NCBI RefSeq assembly: GCF_007997385.1
Contig: NZ_VOSC01000025.1
Location: 618,691-682,690, forward strand
Reading direction: 5' to 3'
Origin: Seonamhaeicola algicola
GTDB taxonomy: Bacteria; Bacteroidota; Bacteroidia; Flavobacteriales; Flavobacteriaceae
Length of the DNA stretch: 64,000 bases
Shown here: one piece after another, positions 25,351 to 34,739 of the stretch
Layout: every line of letters begins with the position of its first letter
Numbering within the stretch: the stretch's first letter is position 1
The notes under the pieces: model-generated
Databases searched by the model: none
Told to the model about the DNA's origin: nothing
Seen by the model: only the letters and a program-made list of their open reading frames with translations
Program-made: the position numbers and the translations under genes

Positions 25351-26886
25351 TTATTTAGATAGATGTTCTATTTCTTGAAGTTTATTTTTTAATTCTTCAA
25401 CCTTATCAGGGTATTGTTCAGCAAGGTTGTTTTGTTCGCTTGGGTCTTTACTTAAATCAAAAAGTTGCTCTTGGGGTGTTAATCCGCTTTCAATTTTTTT
25501 CTCTTCAGTAATCCATGTACCTTTATTGTTTGAAGGTTTAATGTATTTCCAGTTTCCTTGCCTAAGGGCTAGTGTGTAGCCTTCTAAAATTACCTCTTGT
25601 CTTCCAGAGTCAGTTTTACCAAGTAAAGCATCTAAATAATTTTTAGAATCTAAAATAGTTGTCTCAGGTGTCTGGTTTGTTAGGGCAGCAAAAGAGCTGT
25701 AAAAATCTACCTGATTCATTAAGGCATCAGAAACTTTTGGTGTTACTTTTTCAGGCCAATGTACAATTGTTGGTACTCTGGTGCCTGCTTCATAAACACT
25801 GTATTTTCCGCCTCTATAAATACCTGCGGGCTTATGGTTGCCTAATTTCTCTACAGCATCATCTTCATAGCCATCATTTAAAACAGGGCCATTATCACTA
25901 GTAAAAATAATCATGGTATTATTAGCAATACCTTCGGCTTCTAAAGATTTTACAATTTCACCAACCACATAATCTACTTGTAAAATGGCATCACCCCTTG
26001 GGCCCATACTTGTTTTTCCTTGAAAGTTTTTGTGAGGTAAACGAGGCACATGAATATCATGAAATGCGTAGTACAAAAAGAAAGGTTGTTTTTTGTTGTT
26101 TTTAATAAAGTTATTGGCTTTTTCGGTTAATTTGTATGGGAAATCTTCATCCACCCATTCAGCCGATTTACCGCCTTTCATCCAACCAATTCTGCTAATG
26201 CCATTAATAATGGTTTTATTATGTTGGTCATCGGCTATTTGTCGTCTTAACTCAGGGTTTTCATAACCTGTTGGTCTGTTACCAATTTTTTCGGTATAGC
26301 TAACTTCAATAGGGTCGTCTTGAGATAAGTTTAAAATATTGCCATTTTCCATATACACCGATGGAACTCTGTCTCCGGTTGAAGGCAAAAGGAAGCTATA
26401 ATCAAATCCTATTTCTGCGGGTCCTGGTTTTACAGTTGTATTCCAATCAACATTACCGTCTCCTAAACCAAGGTGCCATTTTCCAATAACTGCTGTTTTA
26501 TAGCCTGCTTTTTTTAGCATTTTAGGTAGTGTAGGTTGCTCTGTACTTATAATTAAAGGCGCATCACCTTTTAAAACGGCAGCTTTTCTTCTAAAAGCAT
26601 AATTACCCGTAAGCATTGCATAACGTGAAGGTGTACAGGTTGCTGTAGCACTATGAGCATCAGTAAATTTTACACCATTAGTGGCTAATTTATCAATATT
26701 TGGTGTTTTTACACCAGTAGCACCGTAGCAACTTAAATCACCATATCCTAAGTCATCTACATATAAAATAATAATATTTGGGTTAGCGTTTGATGTGTGG
26801 TTTAAAGCTTCTTTTTCAGATGTTTCTTTATTGTTTTTACACGAAAAAGTAATTGCCAAAATAGCAAATAGACATAGTTTTTTCAT
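25351..26886 (-). CDS. Type I sulfatase lipoprotein
   Basis: Arylsulfatase-superfamily enzyme, 511 aa. The lipoprotein signal is MKKLCLFAILAITFSC (Cys 16). VDDLGYGD near residue 43 gives calcium-binding aspartates. The formylglycine motif CTPSR begins at residue 84 (ATCTPSRYAMLTG), and KWHLGLG and FTSDNGP supply further active-site residues. The C-x-P-S-R form needs a maturase converting the cysteine; none is in the window. It probably removes sulfate from algal or animal polysaccharides at the cell surface. It is a solitary gene, not in a polysaccharide utilisation locus here. A TAGATTTG box lies about 19 nt upstream of the start. Confidence 0.93.
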   Translation of the reverse strand: MKKLCLFAILAITFSCKNNKETSEKEALNHTSNANPNIIILYVDDLGYGDLSCYGATGVKTPNIDKLATNGVKFTDAHSATATCTPSRYAMLTGNYAFRRKAAVLKGDAPLIISTEQPTLPKMLKKAGYKTAVIGKWHLGLGDGNVDWNTTVKPGPAEIGFDYSFLLPSTGDRVPSVYMENGNILNLSQDDPIEVSYTEKIGNRPTGYENPELRRQIADDQHNKTIINGISRIGWMKGGKSAEWVDEDFPYKLTEKANNFIKNNKKQPFFLYYAFHDIHVPRLPHKNFQGKTSMGPRGDAILQVDYVVGEIVKSLEAEGIANNTMIIFTSDNGPVLNDGYEDDAVEKLGNHKPAGIYRGGKYSVYEAGTRVPTIVHWPEKVTPKVSDALMNQVDFYSSFAALTNQTPETTILDSKNYLDALLGKTDSGRQEVILEGYTLALRQGNWKYIKPSNNKGTWITEEKKIESGLTPQEQLFDLSKDPSEQNNLAEQYPDKVEELKNKLQEIEHLSK

Positions 26887-26973
26887 AAGAATAGTTTAGA
26901 TAAACAAATCTAAATAATTTTGAAATTATGAGGGTCAAATATGAATATAAATTCAGTAATGAAAGTAAAAATA

Positions 26974-27198
26974 TTATGGTACTGGGTCATGACCTGATTT
27001 ACCCCATGGGTGGCAACTAAAAATGCGTTTTATAGCTAACCAACCGCCTTTTAAAAGCCCGTATTTTTTTAAGGCTTCTTTACTGTATTGAGAGCAGGTT
27101 GGGTGAAACCTACACGTAGCAGGTGTTAAAGGTGATATAAATAATTGGTATATTTTTATTAAGAACAGAAACGGTGCTGTGAGTATTTTTTTAATCAT
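26974..27198 (-). CDS. yidD: YidD membrane-protein insertion efficiency factor
   Basis: A 74-aa protein with the unmistakable YidD core: [17 protein letters not shown] followed by [15 protein letters not shown]. It has an amphipathic, hydrophobic N-terminal helix and three conserved cysteines. It assists YidC-dependent insertion of inner-membrane proteins. In many bacteria it sits with rpmH-rnpA-yidC; here it is between a sulfatase and cysS, which is common in flavobacteria. No dedicated terminator seen. Confidence 0.95.
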   Translation of the reverse strand: MIKKILTAPFLFLIKIYQLFISPLTPATCRFHPTCSQYSKEALKKYGLLKGGWLAIKRIFSCHPWGKSGHDPVP

Positions 27199-27298
27199 TT
27201 CTTATTTCTTTTAAAAATACCTGGTTAATGTTATTAATAGTACATGTTATATAACGAAGAACGTTTAGTTGTAAAGTCTTCTAAATGACAGTATACTA

Positions 27299-28780
27299 TT
27301 AATTAACAGAAAATGTTGTGCCGTCTTTCCCGTCTTTAAGTATAATACCAACTTCTGCTAATTCATCCCTAATTTTATCAGACAGTGCAAAATCTTTATT
27401 AGCTCTGGCTTCTTGTCTTAGCTTTATTAAAACATCAACAGCACCAGCTAATTTATCGCCTCCGGCAGCGTTTTCAGCATCTTTTAAAAGTCCTAAAACA
27501 TCAAAAGTAAAGGTGTTTAAACTGTTTGATAATAGCTTAATATCATCGGTAGTTAGTGTTGCGCTACCATCTTTAACTTGATTTATAAATTTAACAGCTT
27601 CAAATAAATTGGCTATTAAAATTGGGGTGTTAAAATCGTCATTCATGGCATCATAACATTTTTGAAGCCATTCATTTATGTTTAATGATGATGTACTAGA
27701 TGCTTTTAACATTGGTATTAATGCCATAGCCTCCATGAGTCTGTTATAGCCTTTTTCGCTGGCAAGTAAACCTGCATCGGTTAAATCTAACACACTACGG
27801 TATGATGATTGTGCCATGAAAAAGCGAATTACACTAGGCGAATAAGCTTTACTCATTTTGTCATTATTACCCGAAAGCAATTCATGCGGATTTATTGTGT
27901 TGCCTGTGGTTTTAGACATGCGTTGCCCGTTTAATTCAAGCATATTGGCGTGCATCCAATAGTTTACAGGCGATTTGCCTAGAGCAGCTTCATTTTGAGC
28001 TATTTCACACTCATGGTGTGGAAATTTTAAATCCATACCACCGCCATGAATATCAAAAGTTTCACCTAAATATTTTGTGCTCATTGCAGTACACTCTAAG
28101 TGCCAACCAGGGAAACCATCGCCCCAAGGCGAAGGCCAGCGCATAATATGTTGTGGTTCGGCTTTTTTCCAAAGTGCAAAATCTTGCGGATTCTTTTTAT
28201 CTGTTTGCCCGTCAAGTTCGCGGGTGTTATGAATTAAATCTTCTAACTTACGTTTACTTAGTTTGCCGTATTCGTTAGATTCGTCAAATTTATGAACATC
28301 AAAATATACCGAGCCATTTACCACATAGGCAAAACCGTTTTCAATTATTTTTGAAATTAACTCAATTTGCTCAATAATATGGCCTGTTGCAGTAGGTTCA
28401 ATACTTGGTGGTAAAAAGTTTAAGGTACTTAGTACGTTGTGAAAATCTACGGTGTAGCGTTGTACTACTTCCATAGGTTCTATTTGTTCTAAACGTGCTT
28501 TTTTTGTTATTTTATCTTCACCAACATCGGCATCATTTTCTAAGTGTCCAGCATCAGTTATATTTCTAACATAACGTACTTTATAGCCTAAGTGCTTTAA
28601 GTATCTAAAAATTACATCAAAAGACATAAAAGTTCTAACATTACCCAAGTGTACGTTGCTATATACTGTGGGCCCACAAACGTACATGCCTACGTGTCCT
28701 TCATTTATAGGTTTAAAAACTTCTTTTTGTCCAGTAATTGAATTGTAAATTTTTATCTCCTGATTTTTATAAAGCTGCAT
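27299..28780 (-). CDS. cysS: Cysteinyl-tRNA synthetase
   Basis: Class I aminoacyl-tRNA synthetase charging tRNA-Cys, 493 aa, cytosolic. The zinc cysteine is in [20 protein letters not shown], which also holds the HIGH-like HLGN. Further zinc ligands are in [10 protein letters not shown] and [10 protein letters not shown]. The KMSKS loop appears as RMSKTTGN (about residue 285). The C-terminal anticodon-binding helical domain ends the protein. All catalytic elements are intact. It lies 37 nt downstream of folE on the same strand, so it may be co-transcribed. Confidence 0.98.
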   Translation of the reverse strand: MQLYKNQEIKIYNSITGQKEVFKPINEGHVGMYVCGPTVYSNVHLGNVRTFMSFDVIFRYLKHLGYKVRYVRNITDAGHLENDADVGEDKITKKARLEQIEPMEVVQRYTVDFHNVLSTLNFLPPSIEPTATGHIIEQIELISKIIENGFAYVVNGSVYFDVHKFDESNEYGKLSKRKLEDLIHNTRELDGQTDKKNPQDFALWKKAEPQHIMRWPSPWGDGFPGWHLECTAMSTKYLGETFDIHGGGMDLKFPHHECEIAQNEAALGKSPVNYWMHANMLELNGQRMSKTTGNTINPHELLSGNNDKMSKAYSPSVIRFFMAQSSYRSVLDLTDAGLLASEKGYNRLMEAMALIPMLKASSTSSLNINEWLQKCYDAMNDDFNTPILIANLFEAVKFINQVKDGSATLTTDDIKLLSNSLNTFTFDVLGLLKDAENAAGGDKLAGAVDVLIKLRQEARANKDFALSDKIRDELAEVGIILKDGKDGTTFSVN

Positions 28781-28817
28781 GGTTGATGGTGTGGTTTTGT
28801 TTATGGATTGATGCCTT

Positions 28818-29495
28818 CTAAAACTTAGTGTCTAATTTTATATAATCTAAAAACTCTTTACGGGTAGCCATGTCTTTAAACTTGCCGCCAAATTCTGATG
28901 TTACTGTGCTGCTTTCAATATCTCTAATGCCTCTAGAGTTTACACATAGGTGTTTAGCATCAATAACACAAGCTACATCTTTGGTGTTTAATACTTGTTG
29001 TAATTCTTTTACAATTTGAATGGTTAAACGCTCTTGTACTTGTGGGCGTTTTGCGTAGTAATCTACAATACGATTCATTTTTGATAGGCCAACTACACTT
29101 CCGTTTGAAATGTATGCTACATGTGCTCTACCAACTATTGGTAATAAATGGTGTTCGCAGGTTGAGTAAACAGTAATGTTTTTTTCAACTAGCATTTCAC
29201 CGTATTTGTATTTATTATCAAAAGTAGATGCGCTTGGTTTTTTATTAGGGTTTAGCCCACCAAAAATTTCGTTTACAAACATTTTTGCAACACGGTTTGG
29301 TGTGCCTTTTAAACTATCATCAGTTAGGTCTAAACCCAATGTTTCCATTATGTGGCGTACATCATCTTTTATAATGTCAATTTTCTCTTCATTGGTAAGT
29401 TTAAAAGCATCGCTACGCATAGGCGTGTCTTGCGATGTGCCAATATGCTCATCTCCTAAAGCATCAAAATCATCGAAGTTATTGTCCAATTTCAT
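28818..29495 (-). CDS. folE: GTP cyclohydrolase I
   Basis: Converts GTP to 7,8-dihydroneopterin triphosphate, the first step of folate and pterin synthesis. At 225 aa it carries a typical N-terminal extension of about 40 residues. Zinc and active-site motifs are clear: [20 protein letters not shown] (Cys-x-His-His) and [17 protein letters not shown] with the second zinc Cys. Family members assemble as decamers. A TATCTTTG promoter box lies about 57 nt upstream of the start. The folate-pathway gene folP is also in the window, but 13 kb away. Confidence 0.97.
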   Translation of the reverse strand: MKLDNNFDDFDALGDEHIGTSQDTPMRSDAFKLTNEEKIDIIKDDVRHIMETLGLDLTDDSLKGTPNRVAKMFVNEIFGGLNPNKKPSASTFDNKYKYGEMLVEKNITVYSTCEHHLLPIVGRAHVAYISNGSVVGLSKMNRIVDYYAKRPQVQERLTIQIVKELQQVLNTKDVACVIDAKHLCVNSRGIRDIESSTVTSEFGGKFKDMATRKEFLDYIKLDTKF

Positions 29496-29551
29496 GTATC
29501 TAAAACTTTTGTTTTTACGGTTGAAAAACGTAAAAAATCAACTTTGGTGTG

Positions 29552-29559
29552 CAAAGATA
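29552..29559 (-). promoter_or_regulatory. folE -7 promoter element
   Basis: Reads TATCTTTG on the minus strand. At 19 nt upstream there is TTA rather than TTG, so the -33 is weak. The leader of about 50 nt is unremarkable. Confidence 0.5.
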
Positions 29560-29658
29560 CGTTTTTCGGTTATTTAACTAATATTATTAACAATTAATTG
29601 TAATTTATTGCTAATGGTTGTTTTTGGTCTGTTTAATTAGGAAAACATTACATAAAAG

Positions 29659-29692
29659 AAAAGCTTGAGGGGGCTATTTACCTCAAGCTTTT
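29659..29692 (-). terminator. Terminator of the FadL-type porin gene
   Basis: Perfect AAAAGCTTGAGG / CCTCAAGCTTTT arms, 10-nt loop, about 28 nt past the stop on the minus strand. Confidence 0.85.
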
Positions 29693-29719
29693 AACACTCA
29701 AAAAAAAGTTATTAAGTGG

Positions 29720-31249
29720 TTATATGTTGAAACTTAACGATACCGTTACGTTTGAGTTTTTTCTATCGCGAGTTGCTATTGGTGCGTTACCAAAATCTAA
29801 ATTATAAAGCGTGTTAATGTATGATCTTTCAAAATAATCATAAGTTACATCTAGTTTTGTATTGCCAAAATTATAACCTAAACCAAGCGAGTAACCATTT
29901 AAATCGCCTACAGTAAAACCATCTTTGTATGGGCTTTCTTCAAAACGGTAACCACCTCTAAAGCTAAATTGTTTGTGTTTGTATTCGCCACCAAATCTGT
30001 AAGTGGAAGCATCAGTAAATGTATTGCTTATGTTTTCGTTTAAAACTTTATAATAATCATCATTTTCTGGTCTAAATTCTGTGTCACTGTAATCTTTTCT
30101 AGAATAATCAAAACTAATTAAACCCTTGTTGCCAAATACATAGGCTAAACTTCCTGTTACTTTTGAAGGTGTTTTTAGCTTGTACTGAGGGTAAACATTT
30201 ATAATTTGAGGATTTATACCAACAAAACCATTATCGCCATCGGTTCCTAAATATTGTGATGTTTCTTCTTCAATGGTGTACCAAGTAGGAGAATCATAAG
30301 TTAAACCAACTCTAAATTCATCAGTAACTTTCATGATACCACCAAGTTGAAATGAAAAACCATTACCTCTGGTAGTTAAATTGTTTTCAAATTCAACAAA
30401 GTTAACTGTAGACCCTACGTTATTATTATCTTCAAATAGTAAGGTTGAACGTTGGTAATCTATAAAATGAGAATTTAAATTTAAACCTAAATATAGGTTA
30501 TCTTCATACTGTGTAGCTACGTTAAAAGATACTTTACCATTGTAGCCTGTAGCAGCATAGGTATAGTCATGTTGAAAATCACCGGCAGCTATATTTGATG
30601 TGTAATTGGTATTTGCATCATCAAGGTTTTCAGGCTCTAGTATAAAGCTTTCATAGCCTAAAAAAGCTTGTTGGTGTGGAAAACCAAATGAATTACCAAT
30701 ATCTAAATAGGCATCAGCTAATGATTCTCCATCAAAAGCTGAAATTTCGTCTAATCTTAAACCTTGGGCAAAATCATAAAAATAACTAGCAATAGAATTA
30801 CTAAAATCAGGATCAACAACAGTATTCAAACCTTGAGCAAACCAAGTATTATCATGGTTTCCTGTACGTTCGTAAGCCACGGCTAATGAAAACTTACGCC
30901 ATGGTGAGTTGTTATTACTTGCAAATACAAATGCTGCACCTGCTTGACTTATATCAAAGTTAGTATCATCAGTTCTACCTGTTCCACCAAAATAATCAGT
31001 TTTATTTTTTGTTTGAAGGCTTGCGCCAGTAATTGAGGCATGACTTCTGCTAAAAACAGCTGAACTAGCTGGGTTTAAACTAACGGCACTCATATCGCCT
31101 CCAAGTGCACCAAAGGCACCGCTTAAGGCTCTAAAACGAGCTGTTCCTTGAATTTCATCTTGCGAATAACGAAGCGCATCGGTTAAATCTTGAGCGTAAA
31201 CTGCAGACATAGATAGCAAGCCTATGCACAATACGTGTAACTTTTTCAT
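29720..31249 (-). CDS. OmpP1/FadL/TodX-family outer-membrane porin
   Basis: A 509-aa outer-membrane beta-barrel with signal peptide (MKKLHVLCIGLLSMSAVYAQ). The FadL-type plug opening is visible: ALRYSQDEIQGTARFRALSGAFGALGGDMSAVSLNPAS, near residues 24-62. Amphipathic strands then run to a C-terminal phenylalanine-rich end (NVTVSLSFNI). Family members import hydrophobic compounds such as fatty acids or aromatics; the cargo here is unknown. It is on the same strand as, and 31 nt downstream of, a low-complexity lipoprotein, so the two are likely co-expressed in the outer membrane. Confidence 0.9.
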   Translation of the reverse strand: MKKLHVLCIGLLSMSAVYAQDLTDALRYSQDEIQGTARFRALSGAFGALGGDMSAVSLNPASSAVFSRSHASITGASLQTKNKTDYFGGTGRTDDTNFDISQAGAAFVFASNNNSPWRKFSLAVAYERTGNHDNTWFAQGLNTVVDPDFSNSIASYFYDFAQGLRLDEISAFDGESLADAYLDIGNSFGFPHQQAFLGYESFILEPENLDDANTNYTSNIAAGDFQHDYTYAATGYNGKVSFNVATQYEDNLYLGLNLNSHFIDYQRSTLLFEDNNNVGSTVNFVEFENNLTTRGNGFSFQLGGIMKVTDEFRVGLTYDSPTWYTIEEETSQYLGTDGDNGFVGINPQIINVYPQYKLKTPSKVTGSLAYVFGNKGLISFDYSRKDYSDTEFRPENDDYYKVLNENISNTFTDASTYRFGGEYKHKQFSFRGGYRFEESPYKDGFTVGDLNGYSLGLGYNFGNTKLDVTYDYFERSYINTLYNLDFGNAPIATRDRKNSNVTVSLSFNI

Positions 31250-31280
31250 ATGAGATATTTAATTTTTTTTAAACTGAATT

Positions 31281-32501
31281 TTATCGTCTTCTTCCACCGC
31301 TAGATGAACTTCTTCCACCGCTTCTGCTACTTGATGATGATCTAGACATTGATGATCTTGAGCTTGAGCTTCGGCTAGATGAACCATAAGAAGAACTTCG
31401 GCTGCTAGAAGATGAAGATCCATAATTTCTCGAAGGATATGAGCTTCTAGACGAATTATTATTGTAGCTTCTAGTAGGTTGTTGGTAATTAGAACTTCTT
31501 CTAGCATAAGGTGTAGTAGACCTTGTTGTAGAGTTTGATGTTGGTGTTCTATTTACTGTTGTGCCTCTACTTTGCGTGCTAGAATATCTGTTAGTACCAC
31601 TATATCTTCTAGCAGTGTTGTAATTGTTTGTAGCACTTCTGTTATTACTACCGCTAATTCTAGATGTAGTAGTGCCTCTTCTGTTATATGTTGTAGCTCT
31701 GCTAGAGGTGCTAGATACACTACTGCGGCGTGCTGTATTGTATTTTGATGTTGCGCTAGTAGAACGTCTAGATGTGTAATTTCTGCTACTTAAACCACTT
31801 CTAGAACTTTTATTGTAATAGCTACCTCTGCGGCTTGAGTTATATGCATAACCGCGGTTGCTGTAGTATCTGTTATTGCCATAATAGCCACCATAATATC
31901 TGTGTGGGTAGTTGTATCTCCAAGGGTTGTATGCCCAACTACCGTAAAAACCACCACCCCAAAACGGATCGTAATAACCCCAGTTATTCCAACCCCAATT
32001 CCAGTCATTCCATCCCCAATAGGTATTCCATCCCCAGTTGTTCCAACCCCATCTAGAGTAAGGTCTGTTCCATCCCCAACCAAAACCAGCATTCCAACCC
32101 CAGTTATTCCAACCGTTGTCAATATAGTTTATGGTTACGTTGTTAGGGTTTTGTCCCCAACCAGCATGTCCTTGGTAATCATTGTAAATAGTGTCGTTTA
32201 CCGCGTAATCATCAGTATAATACGAATCTATATCAGTAAAAATAGCACCGTTTTCAAGTGTGTTTTCGTATTCTAGAGATTTGTTTCTAAAGTAATTTTT
32301 GTAGTAATTACTTCTGTTGTCGTTAGGCACTTCAGTAACTGTTTGTGTAGGGGTATTAGCTATTTGTACTGTAGAAGAACCATAAATACCATCATCATCA
32401 ACACCAACGTATTGATAAGACCCACATGATACTATACCAAACATTAAACCAATTAAGGCTAAGATTGATACATTTTGTTTTGTGTAGTTATAAAAGTGCA
32501 T
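31281..32501 (-). CDS. Low-complexity Trp/Gly/Asn- and Ser/Arg-rich lipoprotein
   Basis: A 406-aa lipoprotein (signal to LMFGIVSC, lipid Cys 26). After an acidic linker come two compositionally extreme regions. Residues 131-189 are dominated by WNNWGW-type repeats (Trp, Gly, Asn, with Tyr). Residues 200-406 are Ser/Arg/Tyr/Thr-rich with blocks of serine. No catalytic domain is recognisable. Similar proteins are known from Bacteroidota but have no described function; homologues are sometimes mislabelled 'vitellogenin-like' from composition. It is co-directional with a downstream FadL-type porin. A surface or polyanion-binding role would be speculation from its positive charge. Confidence 0.8.
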   Translation of the reverse strand: MHFYNYTKQNVSILALIGLMFGIVSCGSYQYVGVDDDGIYGSSTVQIANTPTQTVTEVPNDNRSNYYKNYFRNKSLEYENTLENGAIFTDIDSYYTDDYAVNDTIYNDYQGHAGWGQNPNNVTINYIDNGWNNWGWNAGFGWGWNRPYSRWGWNNWGWNTYWGWNDWNWGWNNWGYYDPFWGGGFYGSWAYNPWRYNYPHRYYGGYYGNNRYYSNRGYAYNSSRRGSYYNKSSRSGLSSRNYTSRRSTSATSKYNTARRSSVSSTSSRATTYNRRGTTTSRISGSNNRSATNNYNTARRYSGTNRYSSTQSRGTTVNRTPTSNSTTRSTTPYARRSSNYQQPTRSYNNNSSRSSYPSRNYGSSSSSSRSSSYGSSSRSSSSRSSMSRSSSSSRSGGRSSSSGGRRR

Positions 32502-32600
32502 ATCTCTAGAATTTTATTGTTGAACATAACAAAAATAGTTAGTTTTGCTGAACTATTTTTTTATTTAACATAATCACAATATTTGTGCCAAAACATTTAT

Positions 32601-34079
32601 ATGAGTAAAAAACTTACCAGCAGAGCAGAAGATTATTCCAAATGGTATAACGAATTGGTTGTAAAAGCGGACTTAGCTGAGAATTCGGCTGTTAGAGGTT
32701 GTATGGTTATAAAACCATACGGATACGCTATTTGGGAAAAAATGCAGGCAGAATTAGATAGAATGTTTAAAGAAACAGGACATCAAAACGCATATTTTCC
32801 GCTTTTTGTTCCTAAAAGTTTATTTGAAGCTGAAGAAAAAAATGCAGAAGGATTTGCTAAAGAATGTGCCGTAGTTACACATTACAGATTGCAAAATGAT
32901 CCTGATAAACCTGGTAAGTTAAGGGTAGACCCCGAAGCAAAGTTAGAAGAAGAATTAGTTGTAAGACCAACCAGTGAAGCCATAATTTGGAATACCTACA
33001 GAAACTGGATACAATCATACAGAGATTTACCAATTTTAGTAAACCAATGGGCAAACGTAGTACGTTGGGAAATGCGCACACGTTTATTTTTACGTACAGC
33101 AGAGTTTTTATGGCAAGAAGGACACACAGCACACGCTACAAAACAAGAAGCTATAGATGAAACTAAACAAATGAATAACGTTTACGCCAACTTTGTTGAA
33201 AATTTCATGGCAATACCAGTTATTCAGGGTGTTAAAACTGAAAGCGAACGTTTTGCCGGTGCTGATGAAACATATTGTATTGAAGCATTAATGCAAGACG
33301 GTAAGGCTCTACAAGCAGGAACATCGCACTTTTTAGGCCAAAACTTTGCCAAGGCTTTTGACGTTAAATATGCAAACAAAGAAGGTAAGCAAGATTACGT
33401 ATGGGCAACTTCTTGGGGTGTTTCAACACGCTTAATGGGAGCGCTTATTATGACGCATAGTGATGATAATGGCCTGGTTTTACCTCCAAATTTAGCACCT
33501 TATCAAGTTGTAATTGTTCCTATATATAAAAATGAAGAGCAATTTGAAGCTATAAGTAAAGTAGCTGAAGATATAATTAGTGACTTAAGAGAACGAAATA
33601 TATCTGTTAAGTTTGATAAACGTGATACTTTAAGACCAGGCGCTAAATTTGCCCAACATGAGTTACAAGGTGTGCCTTTACGAATTGCAGTAGGACCAAA
33701 AGATTTAGAAGATGGAACTGTTGAAGTTGCGCGTAGAGATACCTTAACCAAACAAACAGTTATTTTAGATAGAATAAATGTTGTAATTGAAGATTTATTA
33801 GAAGAAATACAAAAAAGTTTGTTTGATAAAGCATTAGCCTATAGAAACGAACATATAACTAAAGTTGATACTTTTGATGAATTTAAAGATGTTTTAGAAA
33901 ATAAAGGCGGATTTATAGCAGCACATTGGGATGGAACAGCTGAAACCGAAGAAAAAATAAAAGAAATAACAAAAGCTACAATTAGGTGTGTTCCTTTAGG
34001 AAGTGCTGAAGAATCAGGTAGTTGCGTGTATTCGGGAGCGCCATCAAAAGGTAGGGTTTTGTTTGCAAAAGCATATTAA
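32601..34079 (+). CDS. proS: Prolyl-tRNA synthetase (short, eukaryote/archaeal-like type)
   Basis: Class II synthetase charging tRNA-Pro, 492 aa from the ATG at 32601 ([16 protein letters not shown]). An ATG at 32583 would add six residues. Motif 2 is in [26 protein letters not shown] and the ATP-binding part in [10 protein letters not shown]. The C-terminal anticodon domain and the extra zinc-like tail (ending AKAY) mark the archaeal/eukaryotic-type ProRS, which lacks the inserted editing domain of the E. coli type. Divergent from the lipoprotein gene; followed by tRNA-Glu. Confidence 0.97.
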   Translation: MSKKLTSRAEDYSKWYNELVVKADLAENSAVRGCMVIKPYGYAIWEKMQAELDRMFKETGHQNAYFPLFVPKSLFEAEEKNAEGFAKECAVVTHYRLQNDPDKPGKLRVDPEAKLEEELVVRPTSEAIIWNTYRNWIQSYRDLPILVNQWANVVRWEMRTRLFLRTAEFLWQEGHTAHATKQEAIDETKQMNNVYANFVENFMAIPVIQGVKTESERFAGADETYCIEALMQDGKALQAGTSHFLGQNFAKAFDVKYANKEGKQDYVWATSWGVSTRLMGALIMTHSDDNGLVLPPNLAPYQVVIVPIYKNEEQFEAISKVAEDIISDLRERNISVKFDKRDTLRPGAKFAQHELQGVPLRIAVGPKDLEDGTVEVARRDTLTKQTVILDRINVVIEDLLEEIQKSLFDKALAYRNEHITKVDTFDEFKDVLENKGGFIAAHWDGTAETEEKIKEITKATIRCVPLGSAEESGSCVYSGAPSKGRVLFAKAY

Positions 34080-34112
34080 TTGAAATTTTTTTCAAAAAAA
34101 ATGAAATAAGTG

Positions 34113-34142
34113 TTGCAACATTCAAATTTAGTAGTATCTTTG
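34113..34142 (+). promoter_or_regulatory. Promoter of tRNA-Glu and rpsT
   Basis: TTG (34113-34115), 19-nt spacer, TATCTTTG (34135-34142): a textbook Bacteroidota housekeeping promoter, about 52 nt upstream of the tRNA. Confidence 0.88.
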
Positions 34143-34194
34143 CATCCGCAATCACGAATTGCTCAGTTCATCAAAACACTGAAATAACCTAAAT

Positions 34195-34266
34195 GGCCCG
34201 TTCGTCTATCGGCTAGGACGCCAGGTTTTCATCCTGGTAAGAGGGGTTCGATTCCCCTACGGGCTA
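34195..34266 (+). tRNA. tRNA-Glu (anticodon TTC)
   Basis: Cloverleaf visible: acceptor GGCCCGT / ACGGGCT (G1-T72 wobble), anticodon stem CCAGG / CCTGG around TTTTCAT with anticodon TTC, T-arm GGGG-TTCGATT-CCCC. The 3' CCA is not encoded. It lies 27 nt upstream of rpsT and shares its promoter. Confidence 0.97.
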
Positions 34267-34293
34267 CAATTTTTTATAAAATAAAAAAACGAA

Positions 34294-34545
34294 ATGGCAA
34301 ATCATAAGTCAGCATTAAAAAGAATAAGAAGTAACGAAGCTAAGCGTGTGTTAAACAAATATCAACACAAAACTACACGTAATGCAATTAAAAGGTTACG
34401 TGAGCTTACTGATAAGAAAGAAGCGGAGGCTTTATTTCCTCAAGTTGTTTCTATGCTAGATAAGTTAGCTAAGAAAAATATTATTCACAATAATAAAGCA
34501 GCTAACCTTAAATCAGGTTTAGCTAAACACGTAGCTTCTTTATAA
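34294..34545 (+). CDS. rpsT: 30S ribosomal protein S20
   Basis: An 83-aa, very basic, helical protein with the standard opening MANHKSALKRIRSNEAKRVLNK and the helix THKTTRNAIKRL-like segment (HKTTRNAIKRLREL). It ends AKHVASL. S20 binds the 5' domain and helix 44 of 16S rRNA early in 30S assembly. It is co-transcribed with tRNA-Glu from the consensus promoter about 150 nt upstream, and an intrinsic terminator follows after 19 nt. Confidence 0.98.
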   Translation: MANHKSALKRIRSNEAKRVLNKYQHKTTRNAIKRLRELTDKKEAEALFPQVVSMLDKLAKKNIIHNNKAANLKSGLAKHVASL

Positions 34546-34564
34546 GATAAGCTTTAAAAGTATT

Positions 34565-34594
34565 AAAGCCTTTCTGAAAAGAAAGGCTTTTTTT
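34565..34594 (+). terminator. Intrinsic terminator of rpsT
   Basis: AAAGCCTTTC / GAAAGGCTTT, 6-nt loop, T7 tail. Confidence 0.93.
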
Positions 34595-34607
34595 ATTGAG
34601 TAATTTT

Positions 34608-34641
34608 ATGCATGTTAATAAAGTAATTTGTTAACATGCAT
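34608..34641. repeat. Isolated inverted repeat between rpsT and rho
   Basis: Perfect 11-bp arms ATGCATGTTAA / TTAACATGCAT with a 12-nt loop. It lies between the rpsT and rho terminators and has no U-run of its own, so it is not an obvious third terminator. Role unknown. Confidence 0.6.
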
Positions 34642-34687
34642 TTGTTGTTTATACTGTTTTAGAGATAGTTTATTATATTTCATAAAA

Positions 34688-34715
34688 AAAGCCCTAACAA
34701 TTTTGCTAGGGCTTT
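34688..34715 (-). terminator. Intrinsic terminator of rho
   Basis: AAAGCCCTA / TAGGGCTTT around a 10-nt loop, with an A7 left flank giving a U-run on the minus strand, 25 nt after the rho stop. Confidence 0.9.
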
Positions 34716-34739
34716 ACATTTATTAAGGTTAGTTTATAT

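Noticed and set aside
25351-26886. Polysaccharide utilisation locus around the sulfatase
   Set aside because: There is no SusC/SusD pair, glycoside hydrolase or second sulfatase nearby; neighbours are ars, yidD and cysS.
31259-32276. Long open frames overlapping the Ser/Arg/Trp-rich lipoprotein on both strands
   Set aside because: They are by-products of its repetitive codons. Their translations are Ile/Thr/Pro-rich strings with no start context or signal peptide.
32530-32561. A/T hairpin AAAAATAGTT...AACTATTTTT as a terminator or attenuator before proS
   Set aside because: No gene ends here on either strand, the stem is nearly all A-T, and it overlaps a possible minus-strand -7 box. No T-box or uORF accompanies it.
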